Assembly (NCBI GenBank): GCA_017619655.1
Contig: JAFZRV010000010.1
Coordinates: forward strand, 26,495 to 90,494
Origin: Bacteroidales bacterium
GTDB lineage: Bacteria > Bacteroidota > Bacteroidia > Bacteroidales > UBA932
Direction: 5' to 3'
DNA length: 64,000 bases
Shown here piece by piece: positions 48,193 to 57,318 of the stretch; position 1 is the stretch's first letter, and every line of letters begins with the position of its first letter. Both the position numbers and the translations under genes were made by a program. A model generated the notes under the pieces. That model made no database searches. It worked only from the letters and a program-made list of their open reading frames with translations, and was not told the origin of the DNA.

Positions 48193-48750
48193 ATGTTCAA
48201 AGCGAGATCGCTTGTCTTTTTTGCCGTCGCGCTGGCGGTCTTTTGCGCGTCCTGCGGGCGCGGAAAGCAGCCGGACGTGCCGGATGCGTCTTCCCTGCGG
48301 GGCCTGAGCAAGGAGGAACTGCAGGAGATGCGCGAGGAGATTCTTGCCGCGAACGAAGGAAAGGAGCTGGGCAGGAAGGAAACCGCCCGCGTGGAGCTGA
48401 TCCGCGAGCAGGAACGCCGCCTCGAAAACGCCTGGATCTTCGGCGAATGGCGCGAGCGGCACGGGCGCCGGCTCATCTTCCGGGACGACGGTACCGTGAG
48501 CGTGGGCGCCAGGAGCGGTGCGTACGACGAGCTGGGCGTCTACAAGTTCATCTCGCCCGAAGAGCCGTCCTTCGAAGCGGTCTGGACCGTGCTTTACGAC
48601 GCTGCCGGCGACCCGGTGGTGGTCGTGCCGCAGCCCGATGGCGAGGACCTGCTTTATCCCTTCCACAAAGCCCGCAGCAGCGTCTACGAATGCACGGGCG
48701 ACCTGCAGGCCTCCCGTGAGACGGGCTGCTATTACACGAAAAATCAATAA
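48193..48750 (+). CDS. Hypothetical lipoprotein
   Basis: A 185-residue lipoprotein with leader ending CASC (Cys20 or so). A charged helical stretch (about 40-85, Glu/Arg/Lys rich, SKEELQEMREEI) is followed by a small beta domain (about 88-185) with GEWRERHGRRLIFRDDGTVSVG, reminiscent of lipocalin-like 'response to stress' folds, but no family is certain. The ATG at 48193 directly precedes the leader; ATG 48178 lies too near the -7-like TATATTGC (48162). It is divergent from the channel gene and leads the YtxH cluster. Confidence 0.6.
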   Translation: MFKARSLVFFAVALAVFCASCGRGKQPDVPDASSLRGLSKEELQEMREEILAANEGKELGRKETARVELIREQERRLENAWIFGEWRERHGRRLIFRDDGTVSVGARSGAYDELGVYKFISPEEPSFEAVWTVLYDAAGDPVVVVPQPDGEDLLYPFHKARSSVYECTGDLQASRETGCYYTKNQ

Positions 48751-48768
48751 CGCTAAAAATAGTTGACT

Positions 48769-48999
48769 ATGAGCGCAAATCATTTCTTTACCTTCCTCGC
48801 GGGCGCTGCCGCCGGTGCGGCCGTGGCCTGGTTGCTCACTTCCGAGAAGGGGCAGGAAACCGTAGCGGAAATCAAAGAAAAGGCGGCCGAAGGTTTCGAC
48901 CAGCTGGGCAATGCCTTTGAAGACATGAAGGAAAAAGCCAAGGCTTCGGCCAAGGCAGCCGTCGAGACGGTGGAAGAAGCTGTCAAGCAGAACGCATGA
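48769..48999 (+). CDS. YtxH domain-containing small membrane protein
   Basis: A 76-residue protein with one N-terminal membrane segment containing a Gly/Ala-rich AGAAAGAAVAWLLTSEKGQE, the YtxH signature, followed by an amphipathic Lys/Glu/Ala helix. YtxH proteins are general-stress envelope proteins of unknown mechanism. ATG 48769 preferred to 48763. It overlaps the next gene by four bases (ATGA). Confidence 0.85.
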   Translation: MSANHFFTFLAGAAAGAAVAWLLTSEKGQETVAEIKEKAAEGFDQLGNAFEDMKEKAKASAKAAVETVEEAVKQNA

Positions 49000-49316
49000 A
49001 CGAGCTCAAAGACTACGTCGACCTCAAAGTCGATGAGCTGAAACTGCAGGCTACGAAAGGCTTTTCCATGGCGCTGGCCCGCCTCACGGCGATCCTGCTG
49101 CTCGTGGGCGTGCTGATTATCGTGCTCGCGCTGCTGAGCGTGGTGCTGATTCAATGGCTGGGCGAACTGACGGGCTCGCTGGCCATCTCCAGCTCCATCG
49201 TCTGCGGCGTGTTCCTGCTGGTCCTGGTCGTGCTGTTCCTGATGCGCAAGCGCCTCTTCCGCGACACGTTCGTCCGCATGTTTGTCCAAGTATTTTTCGA
49301 CGATGGGAAAGAATAG
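48996..49316 (+). CDS. Holin-X-like two-helix membrane protein
   Basis: A 106-residue protein: an N-terminal amphipathic helix (NELKDYVDLKVDELKLQATK), two membrane segments (about 28-52 and 62-84) and a basic tail. This plan is that of the phage-holin/'Actinobacterial holin-X'-type families commonly found next to YtxH in Bacteroidota; no lysis function is implied. It is overlapped at both ends by its neighbours. Confidence 0.7.
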   Translation: MNELKDYVDLKVDELKLQATKGFSMALARLTAILLLVGVLIIVLALLSVVLIQWLGELTGSLAISSSIVCGVFLLVLVVLFLMRKRLFRDTFVRMFVQVFFDDGKE

Positions 49317-49524
49317 GGGTTTTTCGAACATCCAGTCGTTTGAGGAACTGGAGACGTCGCTGCAAATGGTCCAGTACCAGCTCCGGACGAGCAAGGTGAC
49401 GCAGCAGATGCATACGCTGACGCAGCAGGTGCAGTCGTTGAAGGCCGGCAACATTCCTTCCATCAACTGGAACAAAGTGGCCATCTTCTTCCTCGACCTC
49501 ATCAAGCAGCGGCTTTCCGACTAG
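49303..49524 (+). CDS. Small soluble helical protein of the YtxH cluster
   Basis: A 73-residue protein starting at ATG 49303 within the last codons of the holin-X-like gene (14-base overlap). It is predicted mostly helical: a Gln/Leu-rich region (about 15-50) that could form a coiled coil, then INWNKVAIFFLDLIKQRL. No signal or membrane segment of normal length. Not recognised as a named family; overlap with its neighbour suggests linked function. Confidence 0.6.
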   Translation: MGKNRGFSNIQSFEELETSLQMVQYQLRTSKVTQQMHTLTQQVQSLKAGNIPSINWNKVAIFFLDLIKQRLSD

Positions 49525-49527
49525 CTC

Positions 49528-50073
49528 ATGCCCGCCGTACAACAGAGCGGTTTCTTGATTCGACGCGCCACCCCGGATGACATTCCGCACATCCGGGCGC
49601 TGGCCGACGTGTGCTTCCGCGACACGTACCGCACGATCCTCTCGCCGGCGCAGATGGAATACATGATGGACTGGATGTATTCCGAGGAGAGCCTGGCGCG
49701 GCAGATGGGCCGCGACGGGCACGTCTTTTTCCTGGCGGAAGCGGACGGCGCGCCCTGCGGCTATTTTTCCGTGCAGCCGCTCGGCCTGCAGGAGGACGGT
49801 GAGTACCTGTTCGAGTTCCAGAAGATGTACCTGCTGCCCGCTTACAAAGGACAGGGCTTCGGACGCCGCATGGTCGGGCACGTCTTCCAGTTCGTGCGCG
49901 ACGCCGCCTGCGGCTGGCCCTGCCGCATCGAACTGCATGTCAACCGCGACAATCCGCAGGTCGCATTCCACAAGCACATGGGCTTCTCCATCCTCCGCTC
50001 GGGCGATTTTCCCATCGGGCAGGGGTTCTACATGAACGATTACATCATGGGTATCCGCCTTACCTCCGCTTAA
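49528..50073 (+). CDS. GNAT family N-acetyltransferase
   Basis: A 181-residue GNAT protein. IRRATPDDIPHIRALAD is the usual N-terminus and LLPAYKGQGFGRRMVGHVFQFV contains the acetyl-CoA pyrophosphate-binding Q/RxxGxG/A loop. VNRDNPQVAFHKHMGF is the typical C-terminal motif. It is close to spermidine/small-molecule acetyltransferases, but substrate is open. It starts three bases after the previous gene and overlaps the convergent FeS dehydrogenase by 14 bases. Confidence 0.88.
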   Translation: MPAVQQSGFLIRRATPDDIPHIRALADVCFRDTYRTILSPAQMEYMMDWMYSEESLARQMGRDGHVFFLAEADGAPCGYFSVQPLGLQEDGEYLFEFQKMYLLPAYKGQGFGRRMVGHVFQFVRDAACGWPCRIELHVNRDNPQVAFHKHMGFSILRSGDFPIGQGFYMNDYIMGIRLTSA

Positions 50074-51538
50074 GCGAGGAAAGGGGAATCCGCTTCGCGG
50101 CGTCGATGGCCGCGACAGGGCAGACCAGGCGGCAGAGGTGGCAGCCTACGCACTTGCTGCCGTCCAGACTGGGGCGCCGGTTCTCGTCCAGGCGGATGGC
50201 CTGATGCCCGCCGTCCCGGCAGGAGATGTAGCAGCGTCCGCAGCCGATGCAGGCATCCAGGTCGAACTTGGGGAACACGATGGTTTCGCGGTCCATGTCG
50301 GATACGGGGATGAACGAGGGCAGCTGCTCGCCGACCAGGTCGTCCAGGCGGCTGATGCCGCGGTCGGCCATATAGTGCTGAAGGCCCAGTTTCAGGTCTT
50401 CGATGATGCGGTTGCCATACTGCATCACGGCCGTGCAGACCTGCACGTTGCGGCAGCCCAGCTGGATGAATTCCAGGGCGTCGCGCCAGTTCTCGATGCC
50501 GCCGATGCCGCTCAGGTCCACCGACCGGCCGAAACGTTCGGACCTGTTGATATCGAGGCTGTTCGCGATTTCCAGGATGAAGCGCAGCGCGATGGGCTTG
50601 ACGGCCCGGCCCGACAATCCCGAAATGCAGCGATGCCCGTCCACTTCCGCGCGCGGAGCCATCGTGGCGCTCTTGATGGTATTGATGGCGGAAATGCCGT
50701 CGGCGCCGCCGAAGAACGAGGCCATCGCCGGCTGGCTCATGTTGGTGATGTTGGGCGTCATCTTGGGGATGACGGGGATGTCGACGGCCTGCTTGACGCA
50801 AGCCGTATAGAACAGCACGAGTTCAGGGTTCTGGCCCACGTCGCTGCCCATTCCGGCATGGCGCATCTGCGGGCAGGAGAAATTCAGTTCCACGGCGTCC
50901 GCGCCGGCGTCTTCCGCCCTTCGCGCGAGAACGGTCCACTCTTTTTCGTCCTTGCCCATGATGGAAGCGATGACCACCTTCTTGGGATAGTTCTTCTTCA
51001 GGCGCTGGATGATGCTGAAATCTTCCTGCGGCGTATGCTCGCTGAGCTGCTCCATATTCCGGAAGCTGTAGATATCACCGGTTCCCTTCACGTGCAGGGC
51101 GTCGAAACGGGGCGACACTTCCTTTATTTCCTGCAGGCAGATGGTCTTGAAATAGACGCCGGCCCAGCCGGCTTCGAACGCTGCGGACACCATCTCGTAG
51201 TTGGTGCTGACCGCCGAGGAAGCCAGGAAGAAGGGGCTTTCGCAGGGAATGCCGCAGAATTTGATGGCCAGGGACGGCAGGCGATCCACCATGGGAGGCA
51301 GGGGGAGCGCCTTGGCGATCTCCTTGATCCGGACGGGACGGTCGTAGTGGATGCAGGCCTTTTCAGCGGCTTCGAGTTCGTCGGGCGTCACGTCGTCCAG
51401 CCATTGGCGGGCCAGATTGACATTGCCGAAACGGATGGCACGGATGGCGCGGGCGGGATCGGCTTTGGGGCAGGCGGCGCTGCAGGGCGCATTTTCGCAG
51501 AGCAGGCAACGGCTGGCCTCTTCGTGGAGATGGATCAT
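50060..51538 (-). CDS. preA: PreA-like dihydropyrimidine dehydrogenase / dihydroorotate-dehydrogenase-type FeS protein
   Basis: A 492-residue protein. The N-terminus (1-80) has CLLCENAPCSAACP (Cys11, 14, 19, 23) and Cys62, a shortened version of the FeS domain normally in the PreT subunit. The FMN barrel (about 90-400) has VELNFSCPQM with Cys222 in the catalytic position, ASIMGKDEKEW and GIGGIENWRDALEFI. The C-terminus has two ferredoxin-type motifs (CIGCGRCYISC and CVGCHLCRLVCP). It fits NAD-dependent dihydropyrimidine dehydrogenase subunit PreA, involved in uracil/thymine reduction, but no PreT lies next to it in the window. Confidence 0.82.
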   Translation of the reverse strand: MIHLHEEASRCLLCENAPCSAACPKADPARAIRAIRFGNVNLARQWLDDVTPDELEAAEKACIHYDRPVRIKEIAKALPLPPMVDRLPSLAIKFCGIPCESPFFLASSAVSTNYEMVSAAFEAGWAGVYFKTICLQEIKEVSPRFDALHVKGTGDIYSFRNMEQLSEHTPQEDFSIIQRLKKNYPKKVVIASIMGKDEKEWTVLARRAEDAGADAVELNFSCPQMRHAGMGSDVGQNPELVLFYTACVKQAVDIPVIPKMTPNITNMSQPAMASFFGGADGISAINTIKSATMAPRAEVDGHRCISGLSGRAVKPIALRFILEIANSLDINRSERFGRSVDLSGIGGIENWRDALEFIQLGCRNVQVCTAVMQYGNRIIEDLKLGLQHYMADRGISRLDDLVGEQLPSFIPVSDMDRETIVFPKFDLDACIGCGRCYISCRDGGHQAIRLDENRRPSLDGSKCVGCHLCRLVCPVAAIDAAKRIPLSSLKRR

Positions 51539-51550
51539 GGCGGAAATGTG

Positions 51551-52315
51551 TTAGGATGTTTTTCCCTTGATATCGATACGAAAGCCTTCGTCGAGGAGGG
51601 GTTGGACCAGCGCGCGCATCTGCTCGACCGTAAAGGCTTCCAGGCCCCGCTGGGGCGTGGGGCGGTCGATGGTGTAGACCATCACCTCGCGGGGTTTGAG
51701 CTTTCTGACGATGTCCATCCAGCCCTGCAGCACTTCCGGTGCGGAAGAGTCGAAATCCGGGCTCTTGAGGAACATGGTCTGGAGGATGAACTGGCCGTCG
51801 AAGCGAGCCAGGGCGTCTACCACGCGGTCGAGCGAATAGCCGGGCGCGGGCTGGTTGATTTTCGCGACGAGGGCGTCGGTGGGCGCGTCGATCTTCAGGA
51901 TGGGGTTGTCCACCTTGCAGAGCGCGGCGAAGACCTCGGGCACGTGGACGCGGGTGGCGTTGGAGAGCACCGACACCTTGGCGCCGGGGCAGTAAGCGTC
52001 GCGCAGGAAAAGGGTATCGTCGATAATGCGGGGAAATTCAGGGTTGAGGGTGGGTTCGCCGTCGCCCGAGAACGTGATCGAGTCGATGGAAGTTCCGTCG
52101 AGCATCAGTTCCGTCAGCTTGTCTTCCAGGTCGTTACGGACCTTGGCGGCGGTCGGGAGGACCGTGTCGCCGCGTCCTTCGCAGTTCCAGCCGCATTCGC
52201 AGTAAATGCAGTCGAAATTGCAGATCTTGCCTTTCGTCGGCAGCAGGTTGATGCCGAGGGAACGGCCGAGGCGGCGGCTGTAGATCGGTCCGAAGACCGT
52301 TTCTTCTCTCATCAT
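51551..52315 (-). CDS. Radical SAM protein (COG0731-like)
   Basis: A 254-residue radical SAM protein. CNFDCIYC (Cys32, 36, 39) binds the 4Fe-4S cluster; two further Cys (41, 45) follow closely. TFSGDGEPTLNPEFP and VSVLSNATRV are AdoMet-contact regions of the COG0731-related group. No SPASM or Twitch domain is evident. It lies 12 bases upstream of the preA-like gene on the same strand, so co-transcription is likely. The reaction is not predictable. ATG 52312 is an equal start candidate. Confidence 0.82.
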   Translation of the reverse strand: MMREETVFGPIYSRRLGRSLGINLLPTKGKICNFDCIYCECGWNCEGRGDTVLPTAAKVRNDLEDKLTELMLDGTSIDSITFSGDGEPTLNPEFPRIIDDTLFLRDAYCPGAKVSVLSNATRVHVPEVFAALCKVDNPILKIDAPTDALVAKINQPAPGYSLDRVVDALARFDGQFILQTMFLKSPDFDSSAPEVLQGWMDIVRKLKPREVMVYTIDRPTPQRGLEAFTVEQMRALVQPLLDEGFRIDIKGKTS

Positions 52316-52326
52316 GGCAGATAGAA

Positions 52327-52357
52327 ATTTGTATAAAGTTAGCGATTATTTAACTTT
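52327..52357 (+). promoter_or_regulatory. Promoter of the thioesterase/M48 operon
   Basis: TTTG (52327-52330), a 19-base spacer and TAACTTTG (52350-52357) match the Bacteroidota consensus fully, 22 bases before the ATG at 52380. Confidence 0.7.
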
Positions 52358-52379
52358 GCACGGCAAAAAAGAGAAAGAA

Positions 52380-52775
52380 ATGTTTGTCTATCGTCACAAA
52401 GTCAACTATTACGAGACCGACCGGATGGGCGTCACGCACCACTCCAACTACATCCGATTCATGGAAGAAGCCCGCGTGGCCTTTCTCGATTCCATCGGCG
52501 CCAGCTATGCGAAGCTCGAGGCCGACGGCTTCATTTCGCCGGTGGTCGAGGTGAACGGCCGCTTCAAGCATACCACGACTTTCGACGACGTCATCGAGAT
52601 AGCCGTCTGGATTAAGTCGGCGACGACTTTCAAGCTGAAGCTCGGCTATGAGATGCGCTGCAACGGCGCGTTGGTCTTCGAGGGATACTCGCTGCACTGC
52701 TTCCTCGACCAGGACGGCAAGCCCATCCCGTTCGACGACCTTTATCCGCAGTTCCGCGAACACATGCAGGCATGA
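52380..52775 (+). CDS. Acyl-CoA thioesterase (YbgC/FadM-type, 4HBT)
   Basis: A 131-residue hotdog thioesterase. VNYYETDRMGVTHHSNYIRFMEEAR contains the catalytic Asp of the 4-hydroxybenzoyl-CoA thioesterase family (Asp14). Length and the VEVNGRFKHTTTFDDVIEI strand fit YbgC/FadM. ATG 52380 lies downstream of the promoter and starts at the domain edge; the upstream in-frame ATG at 52314 is before the promoter. The stop overlaps the M48 gene start (ATGA). Confidence 0.9.
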   Translation: MFVYRHKVNYYETDRMGVTHHSNYIRFMEEARVAFLDSIGASYAKLEADGFISPVVEVNGRFKHTTTFDDVIEIAVWIKSATTFKLKLGYEMRCNGALVFEGYSLHCFLDQDGKPIPFDDLYPQFREHMQA

Positions 52776-54004
52776 GCGCCGAAGGGCTTTACTGGCTGGT
52801 CATCGGTGTCGTCCTGGCGGAATACGCCTGGTCGACGTTCCTGACGCTGCTGAATATCAAGGCCTCCCGGCAGCCGGTTCCCGCATTGCTGGCCGATCTC
52901 TACGACGAGGAGCGCTACCGCCGGCAGCAGGCCTATGCGATGACGAACCGGAAGTTCTCGCTGCTCTCCGGCGCCGTGAGCACGCTCGTGACGCTGGGTA
53001 TCTTCGCCTTCGGCGGCTTCGCGGTCTTCGATGGCTCCGCCCGCGCCGTCAGCGCCGCGCCGGTCGTGCAGGCACTCGTGTTCTGGGGCATCTTCTACCT
53101 GATTTCCTGGTTCATCTCGCTGCCCTTCGACATCTACCGCACCTTCGTCATCGAGCAGCGTTTCGGCTTCAACCGCACGACGCCGAAGCTCTTCGCCGCC
53201 GACGCGGTGAAGAGCCTGCTGACGAGCCTGGTCATCATGGGCGCCGTGCTGGCGCTCTGCGCCTGGATCTACACGCTGACGCCGCGCTGGTTCTGGCTCC
53301 TGGCCTGGGGCGCCGTGTCGCTTTTCTCGCTGTTCATGCAGTATTTCTACTCGCAGCTCATCGTGCCGCTCTTCAACAAGCAGACGCCGCTGCCGGAAGG
53401 GGAGCTGCGCACGGCCATCGAGGCTTTTGCCGCGCGGGTGGACTTCCGGCTCGACAACATCTTCGTCATCGACTCGTCGAAGCGCAGCAGCAAATCGAAC
53501 GCTTATTTCACGGGCTTCGGCCGCCGCAAGCGGGTCGTGCTTTACGACACGCTGATGGAGCAGCTCACGACCGAGGAGATCGTCGGTGTCCTGGCCCACG
53601 AGATCGGGCACTACAAGCACCGCCATATCCTCCTTTCCCTTTTTGAGGGTTTTGCGACCAATCTGCTGATGTTCTGGTTGTTCAGTCTCTTCATCGGAAG
53701 CGATGCGCTGGCTGCCGCCGCTGGCTGCGTAGCGGCTTCCTTCCACGTGAACCTGGCGGTCTTCTCGCTCATCTACACGCCGGTTTCGCTCGTCCTCGAC
53801 ATCGTGACAAACGTCATCTCGCGCGGCCACGAGCGCCAGGCCGACGCCTTCGCCGCCGCCCACGGCATGGGCCCCGCGGAGGCTTCCGCCCTCAAGAAAA
53901 TGAGCGCCAAATCCCTCGCGAACCTCACGCCGCATCCGCTGGTCGTCTTCACGGAGTATTCCCATCCGACGCTGGCCGAAAGAGTAGAATCTTTGACGAA
54001 ATAA
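52772..54004 (+). CDS. M48 family metallopeptidase (Ste24/CAAX protease 1-like)
   Basis: A 410-residue membrane zinc protease. The N-terminal half has several membrane segments and LPFDIYRTFVIEQRFGFNRTTPKLF, characteristic of Ste24-type enzymes. VLAHEIGHYKH carries zinc ligands His276 and His280 with catalytic Glu277, and a later Glu in the RGHERQADAFA segment is the third ligand. In bacteria these proteases act on membrane or exported proteins. Coupled to the upstream thioesterase by a four-base overlap. Confidence 0.93.
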   Translation: MSAEGLYWLVIGVVLAEYAWSTFLTLLNIKASRQPVPALLADLYDEERYRRQQAYAMTNRKFSLLSGAVSTLVTLGIFAFGGFAVFDGSARAVSAAPVVQALVFWGIFYLISWFISLPFDIYRTFVIEQRFGFNRTTPKLFAADAVKSLLTSLVIMGAVLALCAWIYTLTPRWFWLLAWGAVSLFSLFMQYFYSQLIVPLFNKQTPLPEGELRTAIEAFAARVDFRLDNIFVIDSSKRSSKSNAYFTGFGRRKRVVLYDTLMEQLTTEEIVGVLAHEIGHYKHRHILLSLFEGFATNLLMFWLFSLFIGSDALAAAAGCVAASFHVNLAVFSLIYTPVSLVLDIVTNVISRGHERQADAFAAAHGMGPAEASALKKMSAKSLANLTPHPLVVFTEYSHPTLAERVESLTK

Positions 54005-54120
54005 GTGCGTAGAAACCATTTACGCAAGCGTAGCAGAGCGGGTGGTTTTCGGTGCAGCGACCTTTTTTTGGGAGCAAGACGGAAACCAGAGCTCAGCGTA
54101 GCGACAGGCTGTTGTTACTG

Positions 54121-55170
54121 TTATTTAACCCGCAGCTTGCGGCCGACCTTGAGGATGGTCGAAGAGGAGATGCCGTTGAGCTGGCAGATCTTGTCGACGG
54201 TCGTGCCATGCTTTCGGGCAATCTTGTAGAGCGTGTCACCCTTGACAACCGTATGATAGACTTGCTCCGGCGTCGCCGAGGAAGCGGCTGCCGCACTGTC
54301 GGCAGGCGGCGGCGTGACCGCCGTCGCAGCGCTCGCTGAAGGCTTGACCTCAGCCTCGATGTCGCGCGGGTCAGGTTCCAGGGCGGAAGCGGGGATGACC
54401 ACCTTCGCTTCGCGGGCCGGCGCCCAGTTGCCGTCGCCGGCCAGGATGAGACGGCCGCCCTGGTCGGGGATCGAGAGCGTTCCGTCGGCCGCCACGTAGG
54501 CCCATTTGCCGTTCTCGAAGAGAACGATGCGCCGGTCGGCGTCGGAAAGTACCAGGCTGTCCGGCGCGATGTGCACGCCCTCGTCCGGGTTGAACGCATA
54601 GCTGGCCGTGCTGTCGAAACTGACGTTGTAGTCCACGAAGTCGGGGAGGATGCGCCGCGCGCCGAGGAGACGGTTGGCGTAGTACGATTCGGTGTAGATC
54701 GAACTGTAGCGCACGCCATGCGTGGAGGCATGGATGAATTTCGGGTCGTTGCGCAAGGTGTCGAGCCCGATGAAGATGCCCACGTGCCCCACGACTTTCG
54801 GGTTGCGACGGCTGCCCAGCAGCAGGATGTCGCCCTTCTGCAGGTTGTGGAAGTCCGAGATGTCCACTTCGCGCCCGTCGCGCGCCTGGTCCTTGGCCGA
54901 ACGGCTCAGCTCGTCGTAACCGAAATGCCGGAACACGTAGCGCGTATAGCCCGTGCAGTCGAAACGCTTCGGCCCGTTTGCGCCGTAGCGGTAGGGGGTT
55001 CCCAGGAAGGTGGCCGCATAGTCGATGAGCCTGTCGGCCAGCTCTTCCGCCGTCATCTCTATCTCTGCGGGCCGTCCCTGCGAGATGACCGTCTCCTGCG
55101 CGAAGGCCGCCGGCGCCGTCAGGAGGAGCGCGGCCGGCAAGAGGATCGACAGGCGGCGGAAACGGTTCAT
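54121..55170 (-). CDS. NlpC/P60 peptidoglycan endopeptidase with C-terminal LysM
   Basis: A 349-residue exported protein (signal to PAAFAQ). The NlpC/P60 domain (about 40-175) has RFDCTGYTRYVF with catalytic Cys72 and VGHVGIFIG with His129. A central SH3-like/WG-type region (about 210-270) follows, then a Pro/Ala-rich linker and a LysM domain (about 303-349: VVKGDTLYKIARKHGTTVDKICQLNG). It probably cleaves stem peptides during growth. It is coupled by a four-base overlap to a 53-residue membrane protein upstream. Confidence 0.92.
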   Translation of the reverse strand: MNRFRRLSILLPAALLLTAPAAFAQETVISQGRPAEIEMTAEELADRLIDYAATFLGTPYRYGANGPKRFDCTGYTRYVFRHFGYDELSRSAKDQARDGREVDISDFHNLQKGDILLLGSRRNPKVVGHVGIFIGLDTLRNDPKFIHASTHGVRYSSIYTESYYANRLLGARRILPDFVDYNVSFDSTASYAFNPDEGVHIAPDSLVLSDADRRIVLFENGKWAYVAADGTLSIPDQGGRLILAGDGNWAPAREAKVVIPASALEPDPRDIEAEVKPSASAATAVTPPPADSAAAASSATPEQVYHTVVKGDTLYKIARKHGTTVDKICQLNGISSSTILKVGRKLRVK

Positions 55171-55328
55171 TTGGAAGAGTAGAAGTTGAAGCCGTGCTTG
55201 ATGCCCGCGACGACCGCATCCCAGCGGAGCAGGATGCCGATGACGGCGACGAGCCCGATCCAGAGCAGGGCTTTCGTCGTGTCGCTCTGGGCGGAATACC
55301 AGCTTTTGATTTTTTGGAACAAATTCAT
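55167..55328 (-). CDS. 53-residue single-pass membrane protein coupled to the NlpC/P60 gene
   Basis: A short frame from ATG 55328 gives MNLFQKIKSWYSAQSD then one membrane segment (about residues 19-36, ALLWIGLVAVIGILL) and an aromatic tail ending FNFYSSK. Its stop overlaps the NlpC/P60 ATG (AAATGA), which strongly supports it as a real gene. No family was recognised. Role may be localisation or regulation of the cell-wall hydrolase. Confidence 0.7.
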   Translation of the reverse strand: MNLFQKIKSWYSAQSDTTKALLWIGLVAVIGILLRWDAVVAGIKHGFNFYSSK

Positions 55329-55356
55329 GGCGTCTCTGTAGCAAAGGTAATGAAAA

Positions 55357-55388
55357 ATTGGATAAATGCCTTTTTTTTAGTAATATTG
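55357..55388 (+). promoter_or_regulatory. Promoter of the nucleoside phosphorylase operon
   Basis: ATTG (55357-55360), a 20-base spacer and TAATATTG (55381-55388) resemble the consensus with one change in each box. It decides for the ATG at 55408, because ATG 55393 would be nearly leaderless. Confidence 0.45.
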
Positions 55389-55407
55389 CTGAATGGAATC
55401 AAACGGT

Positions 55408-56235
55408 ATGAGCGAACGAAGCAAGGCCATCCACGAAGCGGCGGATTACATCCGGGAACGCATCGGCCCGTGCCGGCCGGCCATCGGCCTGGTGCTGGGC
55501 AGCGGCCTGGGTAACGTTTGCTCCCTGGTGCAGGCGGAAGCGGTTATCCCCTTCGCGGAGATACCCCATTTCGTCCGGTCGACCGCCCTGGGCCATGCCG
55601 GGAACTTCGTCTTCGGCACTGCCTGCGGGAAGCCCGTCTGTGTCATGCAGGGCCGCTTTCATTACTACGAGGGCTACACCATGGACCAGGTGACGCTCCC
55701 GATCCGCGTCATGGCCCTCCTGGGCGTCCGGACCCTGCTCGTGACCAACGCCGCCGGCGGCCTCAACCGAAGCTACGAGACCGGCGACGTGATGATCATC
55801 CGCGACCACATCAGCCGCATGCCCAATCCCCTGATCGGCCCCAACCTGGACGAATTCGGCGAACGCTTCCCCGACATGACGGCCGCCTATGACCAGGACC
55901 TGATCCGAAAGGCGGAAGCCATCTCCGAGCGCGAGCATCTCCATTTCCGGAAGGGAGTCTACCTGGGCAATCCCGGTCCGTCCTACGAGACGCCGGCCGA
56001 AGTGCGCTTCTACCTGACCATCGGTGCCGATGCCGTCGGCATGTCCACCGTGCCCGACGTCATCGTAGCCCGCCACTGCGGCATGCGCGTCTTCGGCCTC
56101 TCGGTGATCTCCAACATCTCGAACATCGAAAACGACAGCCCCGTGCTCAACGACGGGGAAGACGTTGTCCGCGCCGCCGACGCCGCGGCCGAGAAGATCC
56201 GCATCCTCTTTACCCACCTCATACCCGCCATCTGA
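55408..56235 (+). CDS. punA: Purine nucleoside phosphorylase (6-oxopurine type)
   Basis: A 275-residue trimeric-type PNP that splits nucleosides with phosphate to base and ribose-1-phosphate. LVLGSGLGN, MQGRFHYYEGY, TNAAGGLN, GPSYETPAEVR and GMSTVPDVIVARHCGMRVFGLSVISN are all present. The Glu in PSYET and the Asn in ISN are the residues that select inosine/guanosine; MTA phosphorylases carry Asp near the latter. It is three bases upstream of mtnA, which suggests a role in sulphur or deoxy-nucleoside salvage beyond inosine. Confidence 0.92.
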   Translation: MSERSKAIHEAADYIRERIGPCRPAIGLVLGSGLGNVCSLVQAEAVIPFAEIPHFVRSTALGHAGNFVFGTACGKPVCVMQGRFHYYEGYTMDQVTLPIRVMALLGVRTLLVTNAAGGLNRSYETGDVMIIRDHISRMPNPLIGPNLDEFGERFPDMTAAYDQDLIRKAEAISEREHLHFRKGVYLGNPGPSYETPAEVRFYLTIGADAVGMSTVPDVIVARHCGMRVFGLSVISNISNIENDSPVLNDGEDVVRAADAAAEKIRILFTHLIPAI

Positions 56236-56237
56236 CC

Positions 56238-57317
<1,080 letters not shown>

Positions 57318-57318
57318 G

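Noticed and set aside
54005-54120. 116-base gap after the M48 gene with TGCGTA...TACGCA hairpin and a T-run
   Set aside because: The stem is only six bases and not next to the T-run, so a terminator call is not supported; nothing else was recognised.
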